A stretch of DNA of 64,000 nt. Origin: Quercus robur (lineage: Eukaryota > Streptophyta > Magnoliopsida > Fagales > Fagaceae). The DNA is taken from the NCBI RefSeq assembly GCF_932294415.1, contig NC_065538.1, positions 14,689,830-14,753,829 of the forward strand. Reading direction: 5' to 3'. A program made the position numbers and the translations under genes. The stretch's first letter is position 1. Every line of letters starts with the position of its first letter. The notes under the pieces were generated by a model, which worked only from the letters and a program-made list of their open reading frames with translations, had not been told where the DNA came from and made no database searches. Positions 46,101-56,902 of the stretch are shown in pieces.

Positions 46101-46779
46101 CAGCCGCAACTTTCTTTACGTTCTTGAGCTTTCTTTTGTTATCTGACGAGGCCAATTCTTGCGTTTTGAAGTTCTTCCTCGCCGAAACAGCTCTCAGTTC
46201 GATCTCTTCCTTTCTGTCTTGTAGTTCTTGAATCTCATTCGTTATGCTTCCCAAATATTTAGTGTCTATGAGATACACGCTTCTCAATTTGAAGAGTCTG
46301 AGGTTCTTTCTGATTAAATCAATTTCGTCCTCCCCGTGAACAGTGGGGTTTTCGATGGATAAACTGGTATCACACGCTTGGATCACAGCTTCGAAGCCAG
46401 CATTGGCGTCGTTGTAGGCTAATTTGACGAGTGCAATGACGTATGAGTACCAGAAGGAGAGAGAGATGGGGCATAACTCGACTGCTCGCTTGGAAGAGTT
46501 GACGGAACTCTTGGCAATTTTGAGCTTTTTGTGGTCGGGAGTGGCAGTAGAGTTGAGGCTTTTGTCGAGAAGGTAGCTGAGTGTGTTATGAGCAAGCGCA
46601 GAGTTTGGGTGGCGAGATAGGATGTCCTTGACAAGACTCAAGGCTTCGGTGGGGTTCCCATTGTAGAATTCGTTCATGGCGTGATCAACTTCTTCGGTGA
46701 TGTTGGGTGATTGATCATCAACATCGGACGGTGGAGGTTGAGAGGGAGATGGGGTTGCGTTGCGTTTCATGCTGCTCAT
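43119..46779 (-). CDS. DUF627/DUF629 protein, copy D (ubiquitin-hydrolase-related, no peptidase domain)
   Basis: Five exons on the minus strand: 44743-46779, 44458-44586, 44162-44356, 43575-43618 and 43119-43434, with GT-AG introns and an open frame of 906 residues. Exons 2, 4 and 5 have exactly the same lengths as in copy B (129, 44, 316 bp). The DUF627 TPR-like part is near residues 30-140. The C2H2-like finger is Cys294, Cys297, His310, His315. A Lys-rich segment precedes the Glu-rich coiled coil and the VKLDEK end. Compared with copy B it has an insertion rich in Lys and Ala near residues 205-228 and several small indels, so the two have diverged clearly. The ubiquitin hydrolase domain of full-length relatives is absent, as in B. 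Confidence 0.88.
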
Positions 46780-48703
46780 TTTGGAGGGAAATGGAGAACA
46801 GAGAAAAGGGTGGCTTGAATTTAATTGCTTTTATGAAGAAAACTTGAAATGGGTGAGAAACCAAAAAAGGGAAAAAGGGAGTTAAGCAAATACAGAAATA
46901 TTATTAGCCAATATTTATGCCTGCCTCAATTTAAGCGTGTTGTATAACTAAGCATTTTTTTTTTTTGAGAATCTATAACTAAGCATTTTGTTCGATTAAG
47001 CATACGGAATTATTGAGTAATACCTCAATAAGATAATGGTTCTTGTACTAATATAAAGTATAAACTCTAAATTTTGGACAATGGATAACCTCTTACTTCA
47101 ACTATTGGTTTTTTATCTACAACAATCAAGTTTTAGTCCCAAATTTTTGAAGTTAACTATGGGTCCCCAACAAACTAATCAAGGTCAATCACGTGTATGT
47201 ATTCATTTCCATTTTAGTCTATTTGGAGTCATATTCTCCGTTATTTTCTTAATTGACCCATTCAGTTTTACTACTACTACGAACAAAACTATCTTGTCCT
47301 TCATTCTTGTAGAGCATTTCAAGATCTTGTTTCATAATGAACATAGGTTCTGTGGTGCCCAAACCCAGTGGTGTTTCTTTCAAGGACGAAGAATTTGAGC
47401 TCCTAATTTATTTGTTGGTGGGTTTCCTTGTGTTCCTACTGGTTATTGCCTCAAACGTTGCCTTGACAGCATAAACCCCTCGCCTTTGTGGTCATTAGCC
47501 CAATTCTCACCTACCCTCTCATTTTCCCTCTACTCCAAGTATTGCAATCTCTTTCAACTCTCTCCCTTTCTATGTGTTTGCCAACCCCCTCTCCATTCGT
47601 CCCATCTTCTCTCCCTTAGTGGGGATCCAAATTATTACTTTTGCACCAGTTCCCACGTAATTCCATTTCTGCCTAAAATCCCAAGAAAAATTATTTATTC
47701 TAAGGATTCTCTTGAAATTTATTCCTGATGCCAAATAGCATTCTGTAGTGAACTTCCCAAAAGCACTAATTGTGCTTGAGGAACTGACCTTAATTTGACC
47801 ATCCCCTCATCGGCCTCCCCTGTAGGTGTGCTAGTTGAAATTGGACCTACCCGACCTAGATATAGTAAGTTTCACCCGAGCACCAACCTTGCACTCTTGC
47901 ACTTATGTCATTGGGCTTGGCCTATCCCTATAGTGTTGGGCTAGTTTCAATTTCCTGGGACAACCTTGGGCTTTGGTTACCTAGGCCAATCTTGGTTATT
48001 TGGGCCCAAGTCCCTACAGGTTCTATGCTTGTTTTATCCAAAATCGGCAAATATTTGGGCGTCCTATTGTTAAGATGGTATGGGTTCTGGAGTTAATTAG
48101 CTCTAGACTAAATAGCACTTTCTTCTCTTACAAGAGCATGGTGAGTTCATGGGTTTCTATTCATAAATAAAGTAAGTAAAAAATATGCCACCATAGCCAG
48201 ATTTGTCTTGTTTTATGAACAAAAGGGAGCTAAAGGACTTTGGGAGGCTTTGAACACTGTGGTGGTGGTCAGTTTTAACAAGAAGATGTAAAAATGTCTT
48301 GTGCTTAAGCTAAATTAAAATTTAAAAAAAAAAAATATATATATATATATATATATGTTATGCTGAAAATGGGCTATAGGATTCTGAAGGCTACATTCCG
48401 ATTTTCTTTATAGAATGGAAGAATTGCATGGTTATTGTTCTCTAGATTAACTTATGGGGCTCTATTGTGGTTTTCTTTTTAAATTTTTACTAACATAGCT
48501 AATTTATTTTTTATTTTTAACTGGTTGTATCAACTGTTAGTTGAATTATTTGTCAACGAGATGTATAGGGCTATGGAATTATGTAACATTGTAAACATTG
48601 ATGAATAAAAGAGAGGGTTTATGAGCCCTAACCCTGTAAGTCCACACGTGTAGAGTAAATTGTTTAACACTTATAGCACAAACCCATTTTTGACATATTG
48701 GTC
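46780..48703. other. Upstream of copy D and spacer, no gene seen
   Basis: The first 20-30 bases match the purine-rich leader of copy B. Beyond that, several short open frames (such as 47081-47398) show no family signal. An (AT)n run lies at about 48331-48356. Confidence 0.55.
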
Positions 48704-48711
48704 CTAGTATC
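48704..48711. repeat. hAT target-site duplication, left
   Basis: CTAGTATC, repeated exactly at 61762-61769. Eight bases is the hAT length. Confidence 0.92.
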
Positions 48712-49134
48712 TAGGGATGGCCTTGGGTAGGGTATGGATCGGGTATACCCATATCCGACCCGAAAAGTTTACCCATGGATGATACCCGATTATCAATACC
48801 CGTTAATATCCATACCCGAATCTTATCTGAATATATTATCCATGGATATCCATACCCTACCCGGAACCCATTTAATTTTTTTTTTTTTTTAATTCAAAAC
48901 ATTTTAACATAAAAACTAACCAATCTTGAAAAAGAAAAAACTAATCAATAAAAAAATTTTATTGATTAGTTTGTATCTGCTTCTTTCTTCTTCTTCTTCT
49001 TTTTTTTTTTTTTTTTGGAGATAAAGATAGAAATTTTATTAGATAAAAAATAAAATAAAGAAGCAACATTTTCCTCTGCCTCTTCAGTTGTTTGTCAAGC
49101 AAATGGCAACTCCTAAAATAAATTTTACAAAATC

Positions 49135-49335
49135 AAGGTCAATGTAACAGTAACGAAAGTCACTTTCAGGCTTTTTAATGTAAAATATTTCCATTGGATG
49201 AAGCCTCCTTGGAACTTTCATAAGTGGTGCATCAAAATAACTTTGAAAATTTCCAGCCTCAAGAGTAGCACTCATTACAACTAGCTTCAGATCAGGTCTA
49301 TTTGTCAAAATAACTCTGAAAATCTTCAGTTGTTT
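49135..49335 (-). pseudogene. DEAH-box RNA helicase fragment inside hAT
   Basis: The minus strand encodes NRPDLKLVVMSATLEAGNFQ and APLMKVPRRLHPMEIFYIK, the motif III (SAT) neighbourhood of PRP43/PRP22-type DEAH helicases used in splicing and ribosome assembly. The ATP-binding and DEAH motifs upstream and the helicase C-domain are absent. A direct repeat of about 40 bp (TGTTTGTCAAGCAAATG at 49088 and 49329) brackets it. Confidence 0.82.
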
Positions 49336-50532
49336 GTCAAGCAAATGCCAACTCCTAAAATAAATCACAAAATACTACTATTTCCATGGTAGTGAAGATC
49401 AGTATGTAACATTGTATTCCCATCATGAACTCTAACAATGCAGGACCTGTTAAAACAAACATAAATAATATTAAAACATGTTATTTATGAAGCAGCACGG
49501 AGGCAAAAATAAGCACAGTAAGAATCTTTGTTGGCATCCTTTAAGACCACAGAGAGGCATAGGAGCTTAATGCTTGTCGTACAACATGTTAAATAAGATT
49601 GATCCACTTGGGGGACAATGCAGAGCTATGTTTAAAATATAATTTTATATGTAACTTTAGTTCTTCAACACAATTGATTACAATAAATTACATTTGTTAA
49701 AATTGATAGAGTCAAGCTTTAACAGAGAAAAGAAAATCAGCACAATTACGCTTGAGTTACAATAATTGCCCCAGATTCTTCTTCTAGTGACTAGGCAGAA
49801 TTATTTTAGGTGAGATTTTATGCTTAGCTAGACAAGCATCTGGTCTGGTCTTTTTAAAGCCTTTAAAGGTGTAGCCTATTTTTAAATCCTAATCAAATTA
49901 AAGAAAAAAGCACTTCATAGTGTCCAATTTAAAGAAGTTTATTGAAAAAAGAAATAGAAAAGTTTACGAAATTTTCCAGTGGCAATTGTAGCTCATCGTA
50001 ATAATATGAGGCAAACCTAACACTTCCTATCATTGCTTGTCTTATTTTGTACATAATCAGGTATTTGATTTTTTAATCAAATGCCTAAACCATCAAAAAC
50101 TTCAGCTTTTGAATGAACTCTAACATACATCTCCAATATTCATCTATTGCCCCAATTCATAAGTTTGGCCTGAATATTTAATGGCAATATCAACAATATA
50201 AAGTAGTTAAACATGGGGTAAAATTGAATCCTAATACAACTATATCAATAGGACAACATAATGGAATTCTTACTATTTAGATGAGCTAAAAAAAAAATTG
50301 AATCCTAACATCGATCTATCTATATTCAAGTGGTAGTTCAAAGCTCCATACCAAAACTCATCACAAATAAACTGCCATTCACGTGCTACACTGCCCTCGC
50401 AATCAGTTACCTCTAGCTAAACACTATCTAGCTACTTTTTCATGATGGGAACACGGATCAAGTTTTGCCTAGAAGCAGCTTACAAGGATGAAAGAAGAAC
50501 CTGGCCTAGAACTGAACTCATCAGGTGTGCAG

Positions 50533-50899
50533 AAGCAAGAGCTTGGATTATACTTAATCTCTTAGACAAGGACGAACTATTCAAGCTGTCAAAGGAGGAA
50601 ATTGAGACCATTTGCAGTTTGACTGAAGGTATCTACTGTACATGCTGTACAGGCTAAGTTTATTAGCATCTCTACAGTACTACTATAACTTTGAAGTTCT
50701 ATTTGGATTCTGTATGTAAATTTCCTTTCTTGATAATTTTCTTTTACAGGGTATTCAGGATCAGACATGAAAAACCTAGTGAAGGATTCTTCTATGGGTC
50801 CACTTAGAGAGGCTCTTAGACAAGGCATAGTGAAGGATGCTTCTATGAAAAACCTAGTGAAGGATGCTTCTATGGGTCCACTCAGGATGCTTCTATAAT
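50533..50899 (+). pseudogene. Spastin/FIGL-type AAA ATPase fragment inside hAT
   Basis: Two exon pieces on the plus strand: 50533-50628 (LLDKDELFKLSKEEIETICS) with a GTATCT donor, and 50750-50899 after TTTTACAG, encoding TEGYSGSDMKNLVKDSSMGP and LREALRQGI. This is the sensor-2 region of plant MIT/AAA spastin-like ATPases (microtubule-severing or membrane-remodelling type). The second exon carries an internal tandem duplication of MKNLVKDASMGPLR and then stops. Walker motifs are absent. The rest of the gene is not present. Confidence 0.75.
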
Positions 50900-52427
50900 A
50901 TTCAACCCCAAAAAGTTTACCATTATGGCATTCCACTCAGACTTTCATTACTAGAAAGAACTCTTAAAAAAAAAAGCAGCAAAGAATACACAAACACACA
51001 CAGTGATACAACACAATCAACATATAAACAGAAAATTCACAATACCCAAATATTGTTTCATATTCACACACACAAACACAAATCATTTCATGAAAATCTT
51101 ACAATTACACCTCTCTCTACTTAGCATATCATTCTAACTCTACCTAAACTAAAGTACCAGTTTCCAAACATAGACCAAAATCAAGGATAATCAAGGATAA
51201 TAATACCTATCCATTAGTCTGAAAGCTCCATGGCATGACTTTCCTCCAGTTCATCTTCTTCATAATCATCAAGAACGTTTTGAATGGTAGCATCTTTTAG
51301 TACACTTTTAAGTTCGCTCCATAACCAATTCTGCCCACACATCAATGCTTCTAAGGTATCATGATGAAGACGGCTACGATGTGGACTCAACAATCTCCCA
51401 CTAGTGCTAAAAGCCGACTCCGAGGCAATTGTTGTCATAGAAATAGCCAAAATATCCCTTCCAATGCGCTGCAAGGTAGGATACTTACTAGCATTACGCT
51501 TCCACCAACCCAAAACATCAAATTGTTCAGTTCTAGGTGCCACTTTCTCACTAGTATAAAGTTCAAAATCTGATATAATATCCCTACTCCTTTGGCCTAT
51601 GTTAGTAGTCGCATTACTAACAAACAAATCATAGTCCCTCATTGTATCATCATGTTCATGTGCAGCACTTGATGTAGATGTAGAAGATGAAGTTTGAGAA
51701 TAAATGACTCCTCTATCATTGTTTTCTAAGTCATACTCCACAAACAACTCAAAAAGAAGGTTCTTAATCTTGTCAATTTCTTCATTAGCCTTACTACCGT
51801 ACATTTTATTAAAATAAAAGGTCAATAACATCAATTTATATCTTGGATCTAAAACAATAGCCAAACTCATGATATCATGAACGTCACTCCAATATTTATC
51901 AAACTTAGCTAACATCTTTGCTGCCATTTTCTTAACCAACTTATCTTCACTTGAAAGCTACTGATTTAATTCCAACTTCAACCGGAAGACTGAAGGAAAA
52001 TAATGATTAGCTGTAGGGTAGGCAGTACCAGAAAGCAACTCAGTAACTTTATGAAAGTAACCCAACTTCTCGCAAACAATTTGTGCTACCTCCCAATCCC
52101 TATTAGTTGGAGCAAACTGATACTGAGGCTCACAACACAGTAAATGTGGAAAAACATCTTTATAAATCAAGGCAGTTGAAAGCATCAAATATGTAGAGTT
52201 CCAACGAGTCCTACAATCAAGTACTAATTCCTTAGTACTTGCACTATGTGATTGGCGAGATATTTTTTCAAAAATTTCTGTTCTTTTTGGTGATTGTGTC
52301 CAAAAATATATACTACTTCGAACCTTTTCAATACCATCACCAATTACATTCAAGCCCTCTTGAACAACCAAATTCAGAATATGTGATGCACAATGCACAT
52401 GCAACAATTTTCCACCTAAAATAATTG

Positions 52428-53279
52428 TGATAGTTTTTAGACCCCTTAAACAATTGATTTAACCTAGGTAATTAGCCAAGTTGTTACTTAGTCCAATTAA
52501 ACAAGTCTACGTTATCACAATAATAAAGATCAAATCATGCAAAGCAGCAAAAAAAAAATAACACACGATATGATCACCTAGGAAAACAAACCGGTAAAAA
52601 CCTGGGAAGAATTTGACCTAGCTATCCTCAAGGTAAACTTGAATCCACTATCTTGAAAGAATCGAAGTTCATACAATAAGACTTACAAGCCCCCACGCTT
52701 GACTTCTTATTGCTACCAACCAGTAGAACTTACTGACACGACCACGTGCAAGCTCCGAATCCACGGACTCCTTCTTTCTTGGATTCACCACCAGATACAA
52801 GCACACCCGCTTGTGTTTTCTTTAAACTTCAATGGCAGCAACTGAATTGATCATCAAGGTGTAGATAAATCTTCTCCTTGAAAACCCTAAGTTTGTGTAA
52901 AGGAAAACTCGTCTAGATCTCACAAGAGATTTACACAAACCGCAATTATGAGCAACACTAAAATGTGGTTAGGGTTTGCCTTTTATACTTATGACAAATA
53001 AGAAACCCTAAAAACGTTTTAAAACACTTAGGGCTGAGTTGGACGAATCTGCAGAAAATCATTCTGCCCGAGTTTCGATCAATCGAGCCTGTCTTTCGAT
53101 CGATCGAGCCAGGCCGAAAGGCACAATGCTTCCTGCTTTAACTCGATTCCAACTTTACATAAAATCACAACTTTGAGCTAGACTAAAACACTTCTAAACA
53201 AATTTTTTTTATCATGGTTTGCCAACAATACAAATTAGAGTTCTAAATACATAAAATCCTAAAACTTTAAAACTTGACA
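52428..53279 (-). repeat. 3' LTR of element 2
   Basis: About 852 bp. It contains a TATA-like TATAAAAGG (minus strand, near 52980) and CGATCGATCGA motifs near 53096. It pairs with 58840-59692. Confidence 0.9.
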
Positions 53280-53291
53280 AACTCCCCCTTT
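53279..53291 (-). other. Polypurine tract of element 2
   Basis: The minus strand reads AAAGGGGGAGTTT directly upstream of the 3' LTR, as in element 1. Confidence 0.75.
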
Positions 53292-53810
53292 GGCAATCTG
53301 TGACAAAACACAACTAGAAGCTCAAAGTTTACAAAATAAAAAGCCCTTTTCAAACTAATGCTCATAAAACAAATTCAATCCTAACTACTATCCATCAGTT
53401 GCAAGTGTAGACAGCAGAACAATTGAATCAACCTGTATTTTTCCTGAAACATTAAACAAAATGCATAACCGCATGTGTGGAAACAATACAAGTAAACAAA
53501 ATAACTTCTTAATTTCAAACAACACACAATAGAGACACATATCAATGAATAACTCATAAATATAAATCAATAAGCAGTTTGAAACAAGAAACATATAAAG
53601 TACCAACAAAACATAAAACTCCCCCTAACATGAATATCACATCAAAAACATGGCAAGAGCTAAAAATGTAAAGTACAAAGTAAAGCACCTAGATATAATC
53701 TAAACTCCACAAGCTCCAACCAAAAACATATACTCCCCCTAAAAGCAAAAATTCTACAAAGTACTCCCCCTTTTTGTGACGGAATGCCAAAGGGCAAACA
53801 GAATCCATCA

Positions 53811-54884
53811 TCAAAAGGGAGGTGGTCTAAACTGCGCCAACTCCGCACGCAAGGCACGAATCTGATCAAGCATGTCCACCAAAATCTGTCCATGAGCCGC
53901 CTGAACGGTCAAGACATGATCCAACGTGCGACGAATGTCTGAATCATCCGAAGCAGTCGGTGGAGGAACATCATCATCTGTAGCAGCACCTGATGTCTCA
54001 GCAGCATCAACACCTGTAGAAGAGGGAGGAGGGGGAACACCACTAGATGACGCACCTCTAGGATAAGAAGGAGCAACTGTCAAGTAAGCAGCCCTCTGAC
54101 GAAGAAAGGTGGCACCAATGGGAGCAACAACATGAACAGGCTCACCAGATGGAAAACCATCTAAACCTAAAAAGAGCAAAATCCTATGAATTAAAATAGG
54201 ATGAATTAGCGCACGCCCTACAGCAGAACTCCTATGAACCTCGTTCAAAGAATGAAGGAACAAGTGAGGAAAACTGATAGACGCTCTAGAAACAAAGGCA
54301 TACAAAAACACACATCGCTCTGAAGGAATGGTGTGGAAGTGAGAAATAGGCCATAACGAATAACACGCTATCCTAAAGAAGAGATAGGCAGTCTCGGTAA
54401 GCTCAGCGGACGTGATCCGAGGATCAGAACCCCACTGGATCGATGACCCAGTGATGTATGACATGACAACATCTAATGAGGGTAACTCATCATAGGGATA
54501 GTCAGGCTCCCGAACAACCGGAACCCCAAGAGCCTCAGCCACTACCCGAGGGGTAATGGTGAACTCAACACCTCGTATCCAACTCCTAACAAGAGTGTTG
54601 GAATCATAGACGTGGCAAGAGAGGTTCGAGAAGAACTCTCTAATCAGGACGGTCGGGGGTGAATGATCTATCTCTAAGAGAGGCAGCCAACCTCTAGACT
54701 TAAAATTGGCCCTAATGGCCGGATCAAGCTCATCTAAGACCACAGCTCGCTCAGCCCAAATCTTACGCTTATGGTTCAAATTCTCAAAGGCCTCTCGACA
54801 CTTATCATTCCTAAACTCCTCAACGCTAGAGGGAGACACAGAAGAAGTGGAAGGGGTCCTATTGGCTCTAGTTTTCCTAGGCAT
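53811..54884 (-). CDS. Plant-transposon-type protein of LTR element 2 (fossil element)
   Basis: An open frame of 357 residues from MPRKTRANRT. The middle holds LDELDPAI, SWIRGVEFTITPRV, FFRIACYSLWPISH and FPHLFLHSLNEVHRSS, which match the domain labelled putative plant transposon protein in plant annotation. The C-terminus is Pro/Ser-rich and then helical (VLTVQAAHGQILVDMLDQIR). Its biochemical role is not known. It lies downstream of gag where pol would normally be. Confidence 0.7.
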   Translation of the reverse strand: MPRKTRANRTPSTSSVSPSSVEEFRNDKCREAFENLNHKRKIWAERAVVLDELDPAIRANFKSRGWLPLLEIDHSPPTVLIREFFSNLSCHVYDSNTLVRSWIRGVEFTITPRVVAEALGVPVVREPDYPYDELPSLDVVMSYITGSSIQWGSDPRITSAELTETAYLFFRIACYSLWPISHFHTIPSERCVFLYAFVSRASISFPHLFLHSLNEVHRSSAVGRALIHPILIHRILLFLGLDGFPSGEPVHVVAPIGATFLRQRAAYLTVAPSYPRGASSSGVPPPPSSTGVDAAETSGAATDDDVPPPTASDDSDIRRTLDHVLTVQAAHGQILVDMLDQIRALRAELAQFRPPPF

Positions 54885-54959
54885 GGTGCTAAGATAAAGA
54901 CCAAAATACAAAGCAAAAGAACAAAACACAAAACTAAGGGCAGACTGCAAGTTAGCACA

Positions 54960-56902
54960 AAAAAAATAGAATAAAAATCTATATGATGCATGAACAAATT
55001 AAATGGTATGATGCATGTTCTAATGCACTGAATTAAGTCCAAAAAGTTCAAATTCACAAAATTGGCTTGAACATAGAGGTATTAACACAAGAACCCCAAA
55101 AATTTGGAAAACCACTTGATCAATTTGACAAATATTGACGAATTGATCATTACACATGATAGAATTAAAAAATTAATGACCAAATACATCAATTTGACAA
55201 GCCAATTTCATCAATTTAACCCAATTAGACAAAAATCCCCAATTCGGATCAAATTCAAACCCTAGAATTTCCAATTTTTCAAAAACCACAAAATTGATCA
55301 AATTAAACTACAAGAATCATCATTATAGCATCCTTGAACAAAAACCCATTGATCAATTTCACCAAAACCGGTTTGAATCATCAAAAACCCCAATATAATG
55401 AAAGTGCCAAAAATACCCATAATAATGCATGAAAAATGCATGAAAACATGAAATAAAATGCAAAAGGAAGGGCAAAAGAGACTTACCGGCCTTCAAGGAC
55501 AAAAACCTTGCAAAAATCTTGGAGGAAAACGACAAAAAATTGATGGTGGAGCCTTAGCCAAGTCGGAGAGGGAGAAAAGTTGAAAAACTTTTTGAAAAAG
55601 TCCGTTTGAAAAAGACAATCTGATCTTTTAAAAAAACATGTTTCACGAGTTTCGATCGATCAAAAAACAGCCTCGATTGATCGAAACAGACAGAGACTCT
55701 ATAAAAACAATTTGAAACAAGTTCGATCGATCAAAAATCAGTTTCGATCGATCGAAACAGACAGAGACTCTCTCTAACAAATTTCAAAATTTTCGATCGA
55801 TCGAAAAACAGAATGGATCGATCGAAATGGGCAGAGGCTCACCAAATTTGAGGAAAAACACAGATTTTTGGAAAAAGTTAGAATCAACTCAAAGCATTGA
55901 AATTGAAGAACAAAATGCATAAGTATGAGATGATATGATTTTCAAAACAAGAATTTTAAGCCCAAATTCCCCAAAACAAAATTTCTTGCATTCTCCACAA
56001 ATTTTCAAGCAAGAAATTAATTTTGCACAAAATTCAAAGTATTTGCAAAACTTGGTTGGTCAGACCATAAACACACACAATAACATGTACAAAGTTTAGC
56101 AAAGAGTAACTTGTGTAATGTGTGCAACTAGCAAAAACTTGAGATACATGTGAGGTGATATGTGAATAACAATCAATCATAAAGTCTACAAAATTCATCA
56201 CAAAGAATTTAAAAGAGACTATCACCTAAAGAGTTACATCATATAACTCCCACATCTCCTAGATCATAAGCTTGCAATCATGTAAGTTTCTTGTATTTAT
56301 GCCTCATAATATACATACCAATTTTAAGTCATGTGAGTTTGGCATCAAGCCTAATAGTACACACCAATTTTAAGTATAAAGCAATTTAAACCGAGGCTTC
56401 ACCTTATGTTCTTTTTGTGCATGTGCTACACTTTCTCGAGCACAAAATCTTATGATATGCACTAAGGTGTTCATGATTGGCTAGTGAACAGTGGTGAGAT
56501 GGTTATTTATGCCTTTCTCCAAAAGTTCGAGTCCAACATTTAAAAACAAGTGACTTCAAGATTAAGACATAATAATCAAAAACCATAAACATCTTTCCCA
56601 CACAACATGCACTACAAAGCTTCAACTAGTAAAGTGTAATAAAGAAGCTCATCAAAGCTAAATAAGGTACAAAAGACATGTTATGTGAAAATAAATTGAC
56701 CAACCTTGTTCTTAAAAACAAAGAAGAATAGTACAAAACAAAATTTGCTTCCTTTTTCTTATATTAAAAAAAACACCTAGAATGAAATGCATGAATGTTA
56801 TGCAATGCAAATCCTAGAAAAATAAGAAAAACAAAAACACAACCAAAGAACAATGGTCACCAAGGGTAGAGCAATGAAGCACAAGGACCATGTCAGAAAG
56901 AC
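54960..56902 (-). other. Non-coding spacer of LTR element 2
   Basis: AT-rich, matches 5401-7304. It contains several TCGATCGATCAAA/GATCGATCGAAA motifs near 55650-55825, each followed by a CAGACAGAGACTC-type phrase, forming a short degenerate repeat. Confidence 0.7.

Noticed and set aside
47081-47728. Two open frames of 80-105 codons upstream of copy D
   Set aside because: Amino-acid composition and lack of any motif look like chance frames in pyrimidine-rich DNA.
53660-53893. Open frame overlapping the 3' part of the plant-transposon-type ORF
   Set aside because: A frame shadow of the longer frame at 53811-54884, with no domain.
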